Positions 1 to 11,230 of a stretch of 64,000 nt of DNA are shown piece after piece. Location: assembly GCF_040954645.1 (NCBI RefSeq), contig NC_092806.1:133640476-133704475 (forward strand). The letters are read 5' to 3'. Both the position numbers and the translations under genes were made by a program. This DNA comes from Diabrotica undecimpunctata. Its lineage: Eukaryota; Arthropoda; Insecta; Coleoptera; Chrysomelidae. Position 1 is the first letter of the stretch. Each line of letters begins with the position of its first letter. The notes under the pieces were generated by a model that made no database searches, was not told the DNA's origin, and saw nothing but the letters and a program-made list of their open reading frames with translations.

Positions 1-171
1 CAATTGTAAGATGATGGGATATGAACTTTGGGAAATGAACTGTTGTTTTAATTTGAAAATGTAATAATTAACAAAATGAGTACATACTTAAATAAAAATA
101 CATAGTTAGAAACAAAAGTCGACTAAGCGGTAACAATAAAACACAATAATTCATTTCATCGCCATGACCAC

Positions 172-664
172 ACTATTCCAGTCTTCATTTTATAAACGTT
201 AACTGTCGAACTGTCACTTGCTAGTTGAAGGTATGTTCACATATATTCGTCTTGTTATATACTCCCCCTTTGGATCACAAAACCGACCTGGTTGTGATAC
301 AATAAAACAAGCAAGAAGAATTTATAGGTCCAAAAAGTGGCGTTTTGGACGGGACACTCGCAAATAACGACGCAGCCAGTAGTTTGGCAAAGTAAATCAT
401 TAGTTGGCACTGAGTTCAGATCCTTGACTGTGGATGGAATCTGTCTCGGACGTCCGCGACGTCGAATGGAACGGTCAGCTCTTGGAAAAGGCGCATCAGG
501 ATCAGTGGCACTGTATCTGGTTAGAGCAGACACATGGTAAATACCTAAGGGCACAGATGGAGTATTGCCGGGATCACACTATTCTCGTCTTTTTTTTTTA
601 CGTTAACTGTCGAACTGTCACTTGATAGTTTAAGGTGTGTTCACATATGTTCTTCTTGTTACAC
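172..664 (-). mobile_element. Remnant LTR-like element, two direct repeats around a short internal stretch
   Basis: Two copies of a sequence of about 87 bp (172-258 and 580-664) lie in the same orientation around a GC-richer stretch of about 320 bp. On the minus strand that stretch holds a 99-codon open frame with a basic RRRGRPRQ motif. Next to the left copy it ends in CAAAGGGGGAGT, which resembles a polypurine tract beside a 3' LTR. I infer an internally deleted LTR element, perhaps Copia-type, read on the minus strand. No protease, integrase or reverse transcriptase is left, so the class is uncertain. Confidence 0.35.
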
Positions 665-859
665 AATACAAATAATATTAAAGGAAAAATGTCTGTAGAA
701 AATTTCCCATTGAAAATTTCTTGTGTATCCTTCGCACTGGAATAGTGTCCCTTAGGGCTTCTACTTCTAGATTATATTAGGCTTCTGGGACTAGTTTATA
801 GTTAACAGATCGACTGAAGTCTTTCATTTAAGCCTTTGTTCAATTAAATGTTGTGTTAT

Positions 860-1385
860 TAAATTTTGGGCTAGATTATTGGGGTGGTCAGTTAGTCTCT
901 GATCATATTGTTGGCAGTTGATGACTGCTTAGTTTGATGTCAAACGTTGTCATTTTGACGTCTCGTGCGGTTGTCTTGTTTGGAATGTACCATGGGGCAT
1001 TAGCTATCATTCGGAGGTCTTTCGATTGGTATCTTTTAAGAATGTCAATACCGGATCTAGCTGCTGTTTCCTACAGCTGAATTCCATAGCTCCAAATGGT
1101 TTTTAAAATAACTTTAATTATGTTGTCGATTTCCATTTTTGACTTCCGGCTTATTAACCAACATAGTTTGCTGAATTTGAGACCCAGCTGTTTTTGCTTG
1201 GTAAATATGTGTTATCTTTATGTGAGCCTGCGATCCAAATGCAGACCCGTTGACCGTTTAACTATACTGGAGGCCAGTTTCCCTTTCGGTTTGTAAATAT
1301 TACCTGCGCAGATTTGGTGTCGTTGGCTCGTAGACGCCACATTTTTAGCTAAGTTTGTATTGCACTTAGGTTAGCCTGTACTCCG
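860..1385 (-). mobile_element. Jockey-type non-LTR retrotransposon, degenerate ORF2 C-terminus
   Basis: On the minus strand, broken frames give the end of a Jockey-clade reverse transcriptase. In order they contain KSAQVIFTNRKGNWPPV, a degenerate LDRRLT block, SKLCWLISRKSKMEIDN, IWSYGIQL, ARSGIDILKRYQSKDLRMI and NAPWYIPNKT. These are the conserved blocks just after the RT palm in insect Jockey ORF2. Several in-frame stops and frameshifts make it a dead 5'-truncated copy. The endonuclease and RT core are absent. The clade call rests on the IWSYGIQL and RMI.NAPWYIPN blocks and is fairly secure. Confidence 0.7.
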
Positions 1386-1389
1386 TGTA

Positions 1390-2345
1390 ATGCTACGGCT
1401 AGGTCTAAATCAAAATAAAATCAAATTTATGCTGACTTTTACAAATAATAGAGCTGAAAATGTTGAAGCAGATATCAAAGTTAATGACAAAAACTTTGAA
1501 GTGATCAAAGATTTTATATATCTAAGGACATCAGTTAACCCCAATAATAACACGCCAGAGGGAATAAAAAGACGCATCGTAGTTGAAAATAGATAACTAA
1601 CAAACGTCTGTCTTAAAAGACTTATATAAGACAGTATAAAACACTGATGGTCCTCGTTCTTATTCACTTATCAGAGACTTGGACCCTAACCAAAACCGAC
1701 GAATTCTGTCTATCGATTTTTCAAAGAAAATACTACGTAAGATATTCGGAGGTATCTGTAAAAATGTAATATGGAGGCGTTGATATACCTTTGAACGGCA
1801 GAATATCTAAAAGCATAAGTTTGGTAGAAAAGATACCACTATAATCAAGCGAAAACGTCTGCAATGGGCAGGATATACAGCTGTGGCTATTCAGGGCCGT
1901 GAAAGCATAACGCTGGTCAATAAATGTTACTAAGACAGGTGGATTCGAAACTAAGCAGAAAAATTAAAGGGGCCACCTATAAAACATTATAGTTACAACA
2001 TAAAAATATATTATTATAGAGGAATACAAGAGGAAGGTCTGTGGCACAGGCGTTAAGACTTTCAGCTGTATAGAAGTTTTGAGGAATGGACGAAGGATGG
2101 ATGGATGGGGCATGTAATTAAGGTGCCACAGTTAGACAAGTTGTTAACTGAAGAGCGCCTATAGTACAACAAGTCAGAGAAAGACCATGACGTAGATATT
2201 AAGAAAACGTAGAGGACGATTTAAAATCAGTCTATTGCAGTTAGAACATAAATTTATGGATAGTTGCCATAGGCAGTGGAGAATGGAGAATTGTTCTGAA
2301 GAAGGCTTTGGCGCATAACGATCTCTGATTCCACTGATAATGTTG
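1390..2345 (+). mobile_element. Non-LTR retrotransposon fragment, RT C-terminal region, degenerate
   Basis: A 68-codon open frame (1390-1596) carries FEVIKDFIYLRTSVNPNN followed by IKRRI. This matches the region after the RT palm (a YLGS-like motif and then an EI.RRI block) of insect endonuclease/RT LINEs. Shifted frames downstream still show SETWTLTKTDE, KRLQWAGY and, near 2200-2320, RRRYVENVEEDLK and KALAHNDL, which are the usual last residues of such ORFs. A GATGAGGAGGAA stretch follows. The copy has many stops and lies just upstream of the first visible host exon. Confidence 0.6.
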
Positions 2346-2459
2346 ATGAGGAGGAAATTTATACTGAGACGATTGCATTTACTAATTATCTCAATGAAAT
2401 TAATTCAATCAAATATCTTAAGCAACTTTATTAATTATAACATTTTTTCTTTATTACAG

Positions 2460-2551
2460 GTGCCATTATCATAGCAATTATAGGAATAATAGGAGTATTA
2501 TCCGGAACGTGTATCCACATCCTTAATCCATATGATTTGATCTATAAATGG
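2460..2551 (+). CDS. CD36/SCARB-family receptor, exon with the N-terminal membrane helix
   Basis: Host exon. It is preceded by a pyrimidine-rich tract and TTACAG and followed by GTAAGT. The first two bases complete a codon begun in an upstream exon outside the window. The rest reads AIIIAIIGIIGVLSGTCIHI followed by LNPYDLIYKW: a strongly hydrophobic segment of about 20 residues, then a short polar turn. CD36-family proteins have two membrane segments, and the first lies just after a short cytoplasmic N-terminus. This exon fits that segment and the start of the ectodomain. It ends on a codon boundary, which matches the phase of the exon at 4686. The start codon is not in the window. Alone the exon is too short to identify, so the call rests on the exons that follow. 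Confidence 0.75.
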
Positions 2552-3149
2552 GTAAGTTTAAACATAATTGATCTTTTTAATTGCAAATACAGGTTAAATA
2601 AATAAAGTTAAGAGATGTTATAATAAATCCCTAGTCACTTAAGTTAAATAAAAATAAAAAAAGGAAAAAAAATTTAACGAACCAATATTTTTAACACATT
2701 TAGAATTTCGTGAAATAATATATTTTGAAAATTGTGTTTTAAAATAAATATAATCTACCTGTAACAGAAAATACAATTTAAGATTGTCCCTTTTAATGTT
2801 CCATAAATTTACATATAAAAGGACTAAGGCGATAACCCAGAAATATAGCGCACATGTTTTAATTTTTACATAAAATGAATTAGCATACTTCTTAAACTGT
2901 ATATGTGGTTATACTTTCTTGTTGTTAGTACCTATATTAAATTATATTGCAAACAATTTAGTCATATAACCAAAAGTATATACAAAAATAGGTATAAAAT
3001 ATGTTTAAAAAGGAGTCTTATAAAAATGCACCACTGTTTAAAATAAAAATTAAAAAATCCCAGTATTAAATCTACTAGACCTAGTAGAAAATATTAAATC
3101 CGTGGTGAAATTATTAATAACATCAGATATGTAGTTAATACCGTCATAA

Positions 3150-3530
3150 TGGTAGATATTTTAGAAGCCTTGAAACTCTGTTAAACGCAGTAAACAATGA
3201 ATGTAATGAAAAGATACTAATGATCAATGCAAAGAAAATGAAATGTATAGTTGTCGGAAAAATTAATATTAATACTTCTGTATTATGCAATAGAAGTCTC
3301 TCGTTGAATACTCGTCTAAGAGAGTTAAAGTACTACGTCTGATCCGCTTTACATTATAGATGTGAAACCTGGACAAAAAAGTCAACAATCTAAATAGATT
3401 TCAATTAGATATTAAAGTATTTGCAATTAACACCGTTTTATCCGCGTTCCTCAAATAATTAATATTGATGCTGTCATGATAAGATTACCAAAGAGAATTG
3501 AAGTACTATTATAAAAATCATACCTCAATC
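3150..3530 (+). mobile_element. Degenerate non-LTR RT fragment
   Basis: Broken + strand frames read INAKKMKCIVVGK, then ILCNRSLSLNTRLREL and CETWTKKSTI. These correspond to the GLKIN.KKTK.MVV, NLR.R..KCYV and E.WTL blocks at the C-terminal end of insect endonuclease/RT LINEs. Stops and deletions are frequent. It is the same broad group as the copies at 13745, 23447 and 44549, but much older. Confidence 0.45.
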
Positions 3531-3762
3531 AACCATGGGAGTTTATCGTCTATGCCTTGCCTAGCTCAGTATCTCAAGTGTGAGTTCGTCTTGTCTTAAA
3601 CTAGGGATTGAACCTGAACTCTTAGCTGATAGCAAATAAGACAAATAATAACTAAACATATTTATTAAAAAGAATAAAAAACAAACAATAATCCACCCAG
3701 CCAAAGCTTAAAAATAATTATTGATACTTATGACTTCAATGGGCTGCTTGTGTGTTGTAGAT

Positions 3763-3849
3763 GTTAGGTCCTCCAATGGTCAATAAATTTCCATATTTTG
3801 TTACGAATTCAGGTTAGGTCCTACAGTGGTTAATAAATATTCATATTTG
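3763..3849. repeat. Imperfect 50-bp direct duplication
   Basis: The sequence GTTAGGTCCTCCAATGGTCA at 3763 is repeated 50 bp later (3813) as GTTAGGTCCTACAGTGGTTA. Similarity continues through AATAAAT and CATATTT in both copies. Confidence 0.6.
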
Positions 3850-4685
3850 ATTTATTTGTGTTGGGAAATGGAACTAGAATATTGTTAATAAACCCAATTT
3901 TCCCAATAAACTAAAAAATCAGAAACAGCTTGCATTAGAGACACATCAAAAGGGTTTAACTTCCTTGCCATTTTACAAAAATTAGAATGAAACAAATAGC
4001 AGATGGCAAGGATAAAATGAAATAGAATTATTATTACACTTAGTTAAATTCTGTTAAGATTTCTACTGCACAAAATTAAGAAAAAATCATAATCAATTCA
4101 AGAAGCGTTGTTTCGAAAGAAGTAAGATTATGAATATCGGAAACGTTGTCAGAATTATAGAATAAAGATTATGATGAAAGTACTTACACCAAGAGAATGT
4201 TGTAGACCATAAAATGAAGCTTATAATAATGTTTGCCTTTTTTTATAAATTTTAAAAAGAGGCAAAAAATTATATTCACACTACGTTAGAAAACTTGACT
4301 GACAGAAACTAAGTGGGAGATTAAAATGAAATTAGCACAGATGACATAGGACGTTTCTATATGATGGAACATGGAATTAGCTTGTCTGTCAACACGGAAC
4401 AGAGTATTTTAGTCAACCGGACGGAAATAGAGAGGGCGAATATTTATTCTACTGGAAAGAAAGAGAGAATAAATAAAGACAGAGGAAAAAAGAAAAACAG
4501 AGGGCGCCAACTACTTTTTAAATAAAAAATAGTAAAAAGAGAAATGAAGTTAAAGAAATTAATAGATTAATAAAGAAATTAAAATGTTATAATTATTTAA
4601 ATATAAATTAATAGAGATGTGACGTTTATAATGTTACAATGCCGCTAATTTTGATACCACAATGAACATAATTTTTTTGTTGCAG

Positions 4686-4849
4686 AAATTAATCTTTGAA
4701 AAAGGAGGCGAAATTTATGAACTATGGAGAGATCCACCTGTAGAACTCTACCTCAGGGTTTACCTATGGAATATTACGAATAAAGACGCGTACATGAATG
4801 GTACTGATGATAAATTAAAAATGGTTGAAGTAGGGCCTTATGTATATAG
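4686..4849 (+). CDS. CD36/SCARB-family receptor, second visible exon
   Basis: Host exon between a TTTTTTGTTGCAG acceptor and a GTAAAA donor. It begins in phase 0 and ends two bases into an Arg codon. The product contains WRDPPVELYLRVYLWNITN and KMVEVGPYVYR. A W..PPV...... ..WNITN block followed by VEVGPYVYRE is the hallmark of the start of the CD36-family ectodomain (CD36, SR-BI, LIMP-2 and the insect croquemort/emp-type proteins). Two N-glycosylation sequons are visible (NIT, NGT), consistent with an extracellular or luminal location. The 81-bp intron that follows is the only short one here. The family is secure; the orthologue within it is not, so no symbol is given. Confidence 0.93.
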
Positions 4850-4930
4850 GTAAAATTAATTTACAAGTTACAATTGGGAAAAATAGGCGTTCTTTCTGGG
4901 TTTGGTCATAAATAAATTTTTTTATTTTAG

Positions 4931-5075
4931 AGAATTTCTGCTCCATGACAATGTCACTTTTAATGATAATGGAACTTTAACAGCAATCCCCAAGCATCCA
5001 TTAGTGTGGGTACCAGAACTTTCGGAGGGAAGAAAAGAGGATGATCTGCTGATATTGCCTAACATTGCTCTACTG
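4931..5075 (+). CDS. CD36/SCARB-family receptor, third visible exon
   Basis: Host exon after TTTATTTTAG and before GTAAGT. Its first base completes the Arg codon split across the 81-bp intron, giving ...GPYVYR-EFLLHDNVTFNDNGT. The product continues with AIPKHPLVWVPELSEG and DDLLILPNIALL. In the family, this stretch has the NVTFNDNGT strand, the F.P..S.G motif and the D.....LPN segment, followed by the helical cap that begins ligand recognition. Two sequons (NVT, NGT) are present. It ends on a codon boundary and joins in frame to the exon at 47083, about 42 kb away. Confidence 0.93.
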
Positions 5076-5079
5076 GTAA

Positions 5080-5970
5080 GTTTTAAACAAATTGATACAT
5101 TATATGTTTCGGCTTTTTGCTGTGGTAATTTGTAATTAATATACTTCTATTGACAATACACCTTTTTCACAGAAATCTGAGATTTATTTTGTGATATGAC
5201 ATGTTTATTAAATTGATTGTACTAATTTATTTATTCTACTTTATACACCTTTGTTTACTGTATTTGCATACTGTTTTGTTGTAAGTCTTTTTTCTATTTT
5301 TATCAACATTTAGAGGTTGTATTAGAAGGTATTGTGTCATATTGTGATATTTATTTATTACCACGTTCTTCTTTATAGCACTCATTATCATGTATATATT
5401 CAAATGTATTGATTTAAATAAACACGAAATTATTCAATTTAGAACTCCAAATTTTCCATTTTGCAACATTTTTAAAAATTAAATACAAAGCACTATGCCG
5501 GTTGTCCCGAACAAGGTAATATCGATTACTAGTGGCATTGACATTGTGTGAACCGATGTGAAGGTATTGCTGCGGTAATAGTAAAAATTAAACTTCGATA
5601 TTGGTTAATACTGATTTAATGGGACGGGGTACTTACAGTACCCTATTTTGCAGAATTTAGCTTGGGAATTTCCAAACCAATAACCTTCGTATTAATAACA
5701 TCACAGATATTTTAGAACAAAAATCACAGGTGTTTAATGCGATTCACATTATTTTTGGTAAAAAAAAATCACATAGAATATATTATATTACTTTAATTAG
5801 GTGTACTTTTACTAAAAACTAGCTTTTTAGATTAAGTGGGTTCAGTACAGACGCCTTCTTTGTCTTCAGATAAACATCTAAAAAATAATTGATAATTTTT
5901 TATTAATTATTTACTTTATTGCTTTTAATAACATAGTTTTACAGCAAGAGTAGTACAATTAAGCACCAAA
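5080..5970. other. Intronic stretch with nothing recognised
   Basis: AT-rich sequence. No conserved protein block, inverted repeat or structured RNA was noticed. Confidence 0.5.
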
Positions 5971-5974
5971 CGTA

Positions 5975-8900
5975 CACATATTGTAAATATTGTAAATAGA
6001 AGAAATACACATGGGGCAGGAAATTGTAAATAAAGACAAGGAATTACGAGATGAAGGTAAAACCGTGAGGATAGGGTACAAAAAACTAACTGTGGATGGC
6101 ATAAAATGGGAATAAGCCGGAAATGGTACTTTCAAACGAGAAAATTCTAGAAATATGGACCCAAAAAACGACATATCGTCGTCAACACAAGAAAAACTCG
6201 TAACTCCATTTTCCTTAATTTTTCAGGAGAGCCTAAAAACAGTAACATTTTCATGGATATGTTTTATTTGATAAAGAAGAACGATTAAACAACTAAATGT
6301 TGAGGTTTTAAGTCATATTAAGCTAAATTATACAAGTTTAATTTCAAAAACTAGCGGATATAGTTAAAAATACAGAAAATTTTGAGTTACAAGTTTTTCT
6401 TCTTTTGGAATGAGACGTGCCTATGGAGTTACGTGGCTTTCTTTGTAACGCTGGATTTGAAAAAATTAATAAAAAGCATTAGTTATCGATTTATAAAAAT
6501 ACATTATCTGACACACACACAAAATATCCTAATAATGAAATACAGACCAATACTTTTGAAAAACTTTTAAAATAAAATTTAGTGTTATTTTATTACCTAC
6601 GTTAGAAATGAAAAATAGCCTCACTTTTCAACAACAATAAATAAAATTTTAATCTAAAATAAAATCGCATAAATATGTACAAAAACAAGTTTAGTACAAT
6701 AGTGATATGATAAGACTTAAAATAACATAGTGTGCTAGATTGTCATAAAATGAGTGGTAATCGAAATCAAGGGTATTTTTTAAATACTGCAAATGTTCGA
6801 ATTTGTCTTTTTTTAATGGTATTTTATTTGTGTAAAGCTTCGGCAGATCTGCGAAATTCTTGGGTATCAAATTCTGATTTATTCGACAAGGCAGTTCAAT
6901 CCAATTTTCACCAAATCTCAACTTGTAATGAATCCCTTGTGGTGAATATTTTATAGTTTACTGCTCTCTGGGTGTGCCTTTCTCAAGGTATTTTTGTATA
7001 ACTGTTACCTTCTGCTTTAAACAAAAGTTTAAAATTGCATTAGCTAGAGTAACATTACGATTTTGGTAAGTACATCCATCGCTAAAAATAATTATTTCAC
7101 GTATATTTTCCTCAAGACAACTCCCTTGTCAACTAACCTCAATTTTTCTTAACTCAAAACAATTTTTCTCAAATACCTACTTACGATTACACTAGCAAAT
7201 TCGGCACTGGTAAGATTCCCCTCCTACTCGTCCCAAAGAAAACAATGCCCTTGTTTTGTGTGTAAGTTATAGAATATGAAATTGTGGATTGTCAACTTTT
7301 TTCTATAATATAGGGAAGAAACATTGGACTTAGGACATAAAAGGATTGTCTGTAAATTCATTGTCAATACAATGCTTTCACTGTTTTTATCTTTAATTTT
7401 CTCAAGTCTCGCTTCTTGTTTTTTCAAATCATGTTCACTAAATGTTTCTTGGTCAAGATTTCCTGTTTTAAAAGAGACACATATTTCATACAAATCTTTT
7501 TTGGGTCTATACAAAGCCAACCTCTTTTCCAGAAAAGCGTTTTTAAACGAAGATAAAGAGAGACTGCTGATTCCTTTTCCTGGGCACCATTCGTTTTCGT
7601 AAACATATTAAAGTTGACATTTGCTTTGCCATAATGGTTCTAGATATAATTTACTAGTTGATTGCCTGCAATAATGCGATTCCATTTTCGACAGGCTATC
7701 TAAAAAACTATAAAGATTGTCTAACTCCTTCTTGTGAAGTCCTTTAGGCTTCATTAACCTTAGTCAAAATTTTAACTTCACGTTCTCTTTAATTAAGTGG
7801 TTATATATTTTATAGGACACTGATGATGGAATAATGGATTCCGAAAACCTTTTGTCTATAACAGCCCATTTGGGTTTTTAAAAATATATACCTTTTACAA
7901 AGGATTTTTAATAATTTTTTTTAATATATGGTATACAGCCAAATACAGGAACGTAGATTCCTTGTGGATCCTTTAGGCGCTTTTTTTGGTTCATTATCCA
8001 AATTTTCTGTAACAGCAGAATCATCTTCTTATTTGCAATTCTTAACAAACCAATCCTTTAAGGTCCAGAGTTGACAAAAACATTTTTTTGCATACCCTTT
8101 TACAAAAGATGTAAAATTGGAACTTAAAAACCTCTATTTCACGCCTCCAAAACAATAAATCAAATCAACGGCAATAATCACTTAACTGACTTAACAGAAA
8201 ATGCGCGGAGTTGCGTGTTTTACAAAAGTCATTTTTTGACAAGGGAGATACATGCTTTTTTAAAATTCTACATTTAAATGACGTATTATTTGTCGGATAA
8301 CTAGAATAGGCGATTTGCTAATAGATGGCAGTAAAATCTCATTTTAAGTAAAAATTGGAGTAAAAACTGGTTTTCTTGTGTCGACGACGATATAGTAGTG
8401 GAAAAAGAAAAAGATGGCCCATTATGCCAACGGACCCTAGCGATGAACAGGAAAATGAGTTTGAACATAAATAGCAAAATAAAAAATAAGAATATGTACC
8501 TAAATATTGCGACATAGAATGTGCGCGGAGTATACGAGGAGGGAGCATTAATTAACCTAATAGAAGAACTTAAAAAATATATAAACTCATTTAAATGGAA
8601 ACAACATTGAAAAAATTAGCCCATACATGTTTTATACAAGTGGAGGCGATAATAAGAAATTTTGAAGTGGGTTTTCTGGTACATGAAGACGTAGAGCAGG
8701 TAAAACGATTCGAAGCAAAATCTGACAGAATGTGTGCAATTGGAATTAAAGGAAAAAAGAACATGATAAATATGCATGCTCCAACAGAAGAAAAAGGAGA
8801 AGAAGTGAAAGATGAATTTTATGAAAAATTAGAGTCATTGTCTGAAGAAATCCCCAGAAAAGATATTAAAATTATTATAGACGACGCCAATGCAAAGGTC

Positions 8901-10640
8901 GGAAGAGAAGATATATATGAAATTATAACAGAGGGTGAAAGTAAACATTTGAATACAAATGATAATGGACAAAGATTAATTACATTCGCAATTGAAAACA
9001 GGATGAAAATAATGAGTACGACATTCAGGAGAAAATAAATATATAAAAGAACGTGGAGAATTCCGGGATCAAATGAAACTAATCAAATAGACCACATCTT
9101 AATTCAAGAGTAGTTCGCCAATTTAATAACAAATGTGAAAACGTGCAGATGGGCTAACGTAGACTAAGATCATTTTTTAGTTAGAATTAATATGAGAGAA
9201 GCAATAATTTAAAAGCATAAATGGAAAAAGAAAGTGCAACATAAATTTAATTTTGAAAAACTGCGAAAATTTGAGGTAGCGCAGGATTATCAAAAGAATA
9301 TACAAGAAACCTACGCCAAACAAGATAGTATTACTTTGAGTAACATACAACAAAAGTCCTTGAAAATGACAAACACTCTAAAGGAAGCAACGTCGAAGAA
9401 AATACCAAGAATAAAAAGATTTAGAAAAAGCCAATGGTTCGATGACGAATGTAGAAGAGTTTAAAAAAAGATCAGATTTGAGATTAAAAGGTTTACGATC
9501 GCAAAAACAAGACGATCTAGAAAGGACAAACAACGAAAAAAGTAAAGAAAATCCTAAGGGGGCGGACACAAAAATATATGGATGATAAAATAAAGCGTAT
9601 TGAAAAAAAAAAATTACAAGAAAAATTAAATAAAAAATCTTTACAAAGAGGTAAAATACATTAAAACTGGGTATCAGTGAAGAACGATGAATATAAAAGA
9701 CAAGCAAGAAAATCTGATAGTGGACGAAGACCAAACATGTGAAAGGTGGAAAGAATATTTCGAAGAGATGGTAAATGACGGAGTGACTGCTAAAGAAAAT
9801 TACAATGTTCCTAAACTTCAAATAGTAATATAAGAAATACCAAAGCCCACAAGAGAAGAAATTGAAGAAATAATAAAAGATATGAAAAATCAAAAATGCA
9901 TTTTGGCAGAGAACTTAAAATATGGACAAGAGGCCTTAATAAACCAACTTAGTAAACCAATATTAGAAGTGTGGGATGCCAAAGAAATGCCTTAAGAGTG
10001 GAATAAAACGACTATAATTCCTATACACAAAAAGGGAGATAGAACTGAATGCGCAAAGCTTTATTAGATTTAATATATAAAGTGCTCGATATACTAATTA
10101 AAAAACGATTAAAAATATATGTAGAGAAGATTCTAGGCGAATACCAGGGAGAATTTCGGAAAGGAAGATCAATAACCGATCAAATTTTTATACTAAAAAA
10201 AATCTTGATCAATTGCTATGAATACAACATTTCAGCACAATTGATTTTCATTGATTACAAAGCCGCCTACGATACAATAGACAAAAACAAATTAATAGAA
10301 ACGCAAAAAGAATTCAAAGAGCCAGGAAAAATAGTAAGATTGGTAAAATTGACAATTAGACAAACCATTTGTGCTGTGAAATGCAACGGTACAGTCTCAG
10401 AAGAATTCGAAGTGAAAAAAGTTGCAAGGGTTAATGGGATAAATAGGTCTGGCACTATTTTATATAAGGAGCACCAATGCTTAGCATACACTGGTGATGT
10501 GGTTCTCATTGCAAGAAATGGAAAAGAACTATCAAATATAGCAAAAAGACAGATTCGGGAAAACTCTAAAATGGGACTCAAAGTTAATATTAATAAATCG
10601 AAGTGCATGGAGATCTCGAGCAATAAAGTTATCTGATTTG
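5975..10640 (+). mobile_element. Non-LTR retrotransposon (family B), split by a DNA transposon
   Basis: Two parts, 5975-6175 and 8391-10640, join across an inserted DNA transposon (6176-8390). The left part reads KTVRIGYKKLTVDGIKW and then FKRENSRNMDPKND. The right part opens near 8490 with NIAT*NVRGVYEEGAL, the start of an apurinic-type endonuclease domain. The endonuclease continues through VGFLVHEDVEQVKRFEAKSD, MHAPTEEKGEE and the DANAKVG metal-binding block (8595-9038). A linker (9234-9464) ends in WFDDECRRV. The RT region (about 9840-10640) has EIEEIIKDMKNQK, IIPIHKKGDRTE, FRKGRSITDQIF, the IDYKAAYDTID palm motif, and a YADD box mutated to YTGD. The 3' end is missing. Numerous stops make it a pseudogene. 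It is the same family as the minus-strand copy at 62261-63850. Confidence 0.8.
6176..8390 (-). mobile_element. Unrecognised DNA transposon family, copy 1, nested in a LINE
   Basis: Terminal inverted repeats TCGTCGTCAACACAAGAAAA (from 6176) and its complement (ending 8390) agree at 19 of the first 20 bases. TA flanks each end (6174-6175, 8391-8392). The flanks rejoin the interrupted LINE, which supports the boundaries independently. The minus strand codes for a decayed protein. In order it has MESHYCRQSTSKLYLEPLW, ALYRPKKDLYEICVSF, a long charged segment, VLTMNLQTILLCPK with LYYRKKLTIHNFIFYN, GHCFLWDE, SDGCTYQNRN, and a C-terminal HSFYDNL block (6691-6921). The copy at 35518-38918 has the same order of motifs. 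I do not recognise the superfamily. A DDE/RNase-H-fold transposase is likely from the TMxLQ / SDGC spacing, but this is inference. Confidence 0.7.
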
Positions 10641-10734
10641 CCTAGGAGATTTATGGGCGGAATGTTTCCTGCGAAAAAAATATTCACTTACCTCTATGCC
10701 CTTCGGCCACATCTGTGTTTAAAAAAGAATATAA

Positions 10735-11230
10735 AAAATAATAATATAATATAATAATAATGTACTGCTGGAGACGAATGCTGAGAATACCATGGGTGGC
10801 CCGAAGAACGAATGAATCCATATTGGACAAGCTAAACATAAAGAAAAGACTAAGAACACAAATATCAGAACAAATAATAAGCTATTTTGGACATGTGCTT
10901 CGAAGGAATGGTCTTGAAAAACTTACCATCCATGGAAAAGTAGAAGGCAAAAGAAATAGAGGTAGATCTCCCACACGATACACGGACCATATTGTTGCTA
11001 CCATTGGCGCTCCATTGTCAGAATGTGCTAGAATGGCAGAAGATAGAAAAACGTGGAGGAACATTGGGAAATTTAGCTAACAGCTTCATGATATCACGAT
11101 ACTTGCATCAGGTCAACGACTAAGAAGAAGAAGAAGATAATAATAATAATATAAATAAAATATTAAAAATATAAATAAATATAAAATAATAATAATAATA
11201 TAATAAATAATAATAAAGAATATATAAAAT
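10735..11230 (+). mobile_element. Non-LTR RT C-terminal fragment with AAG/AAT microsatellite tail
   Basis: An open frame (10760-11080) encodes CWRRMLRIPWVARRTNESIL, then ISYFGHVLRRNG, GKVEGKRNRGRSPTRYTD and CARMAEDRKTWRNI. This is the conserved C-terminal tail of insect endonuclease/RT LINEs (RRML.I.W..R.TNE, YLGHV.R, GKRGRGRP..RW.D, A.DR..WR). After the stop come (AAG)n and then about 90 bp of AAT-type repeats, the usual simple-repeat 3' end of this group. The copy is strongly 5'-truncated and distinct from the family-B body that stops at 10640. Confidence 0.7.

Larger units (their letters stand above)
2552..4685 (+). other. Intron of the CD36-family gene
   Basis: This 2.1-kb AT-rich intron runs between a GTAAGT donor and a TTGTTGCAG acceptor. 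It holds a degraded non-LTR fragment (3150-3530) and a 50-bp direct duplication (3763-3849). I see nothing else recognisable in 2560-3150 or 3850-4680. Confidence 0.75.

Noticed and set aside
4495..4512. GGGCGCCAACTA, resembling a primer-binding site on the minus strand
   Set aside because: No LTR end or coding region lies next to it. The match is too short to support an element.
6382..6570. 62-codon Phe-rich + strand frame
   Set aside because: It has no similarity. It lies inside the DNA transposon (6176-8390) between its left end and the transposase remnant.
9378..9893. 171-codon Phe/Tyr-rich minus-strand frame
   Set aside because: It is antisense to the Lys-rich linker of a LINE. The composition (poly-F/Y) is what the complement of AAA/GAA codons gives.
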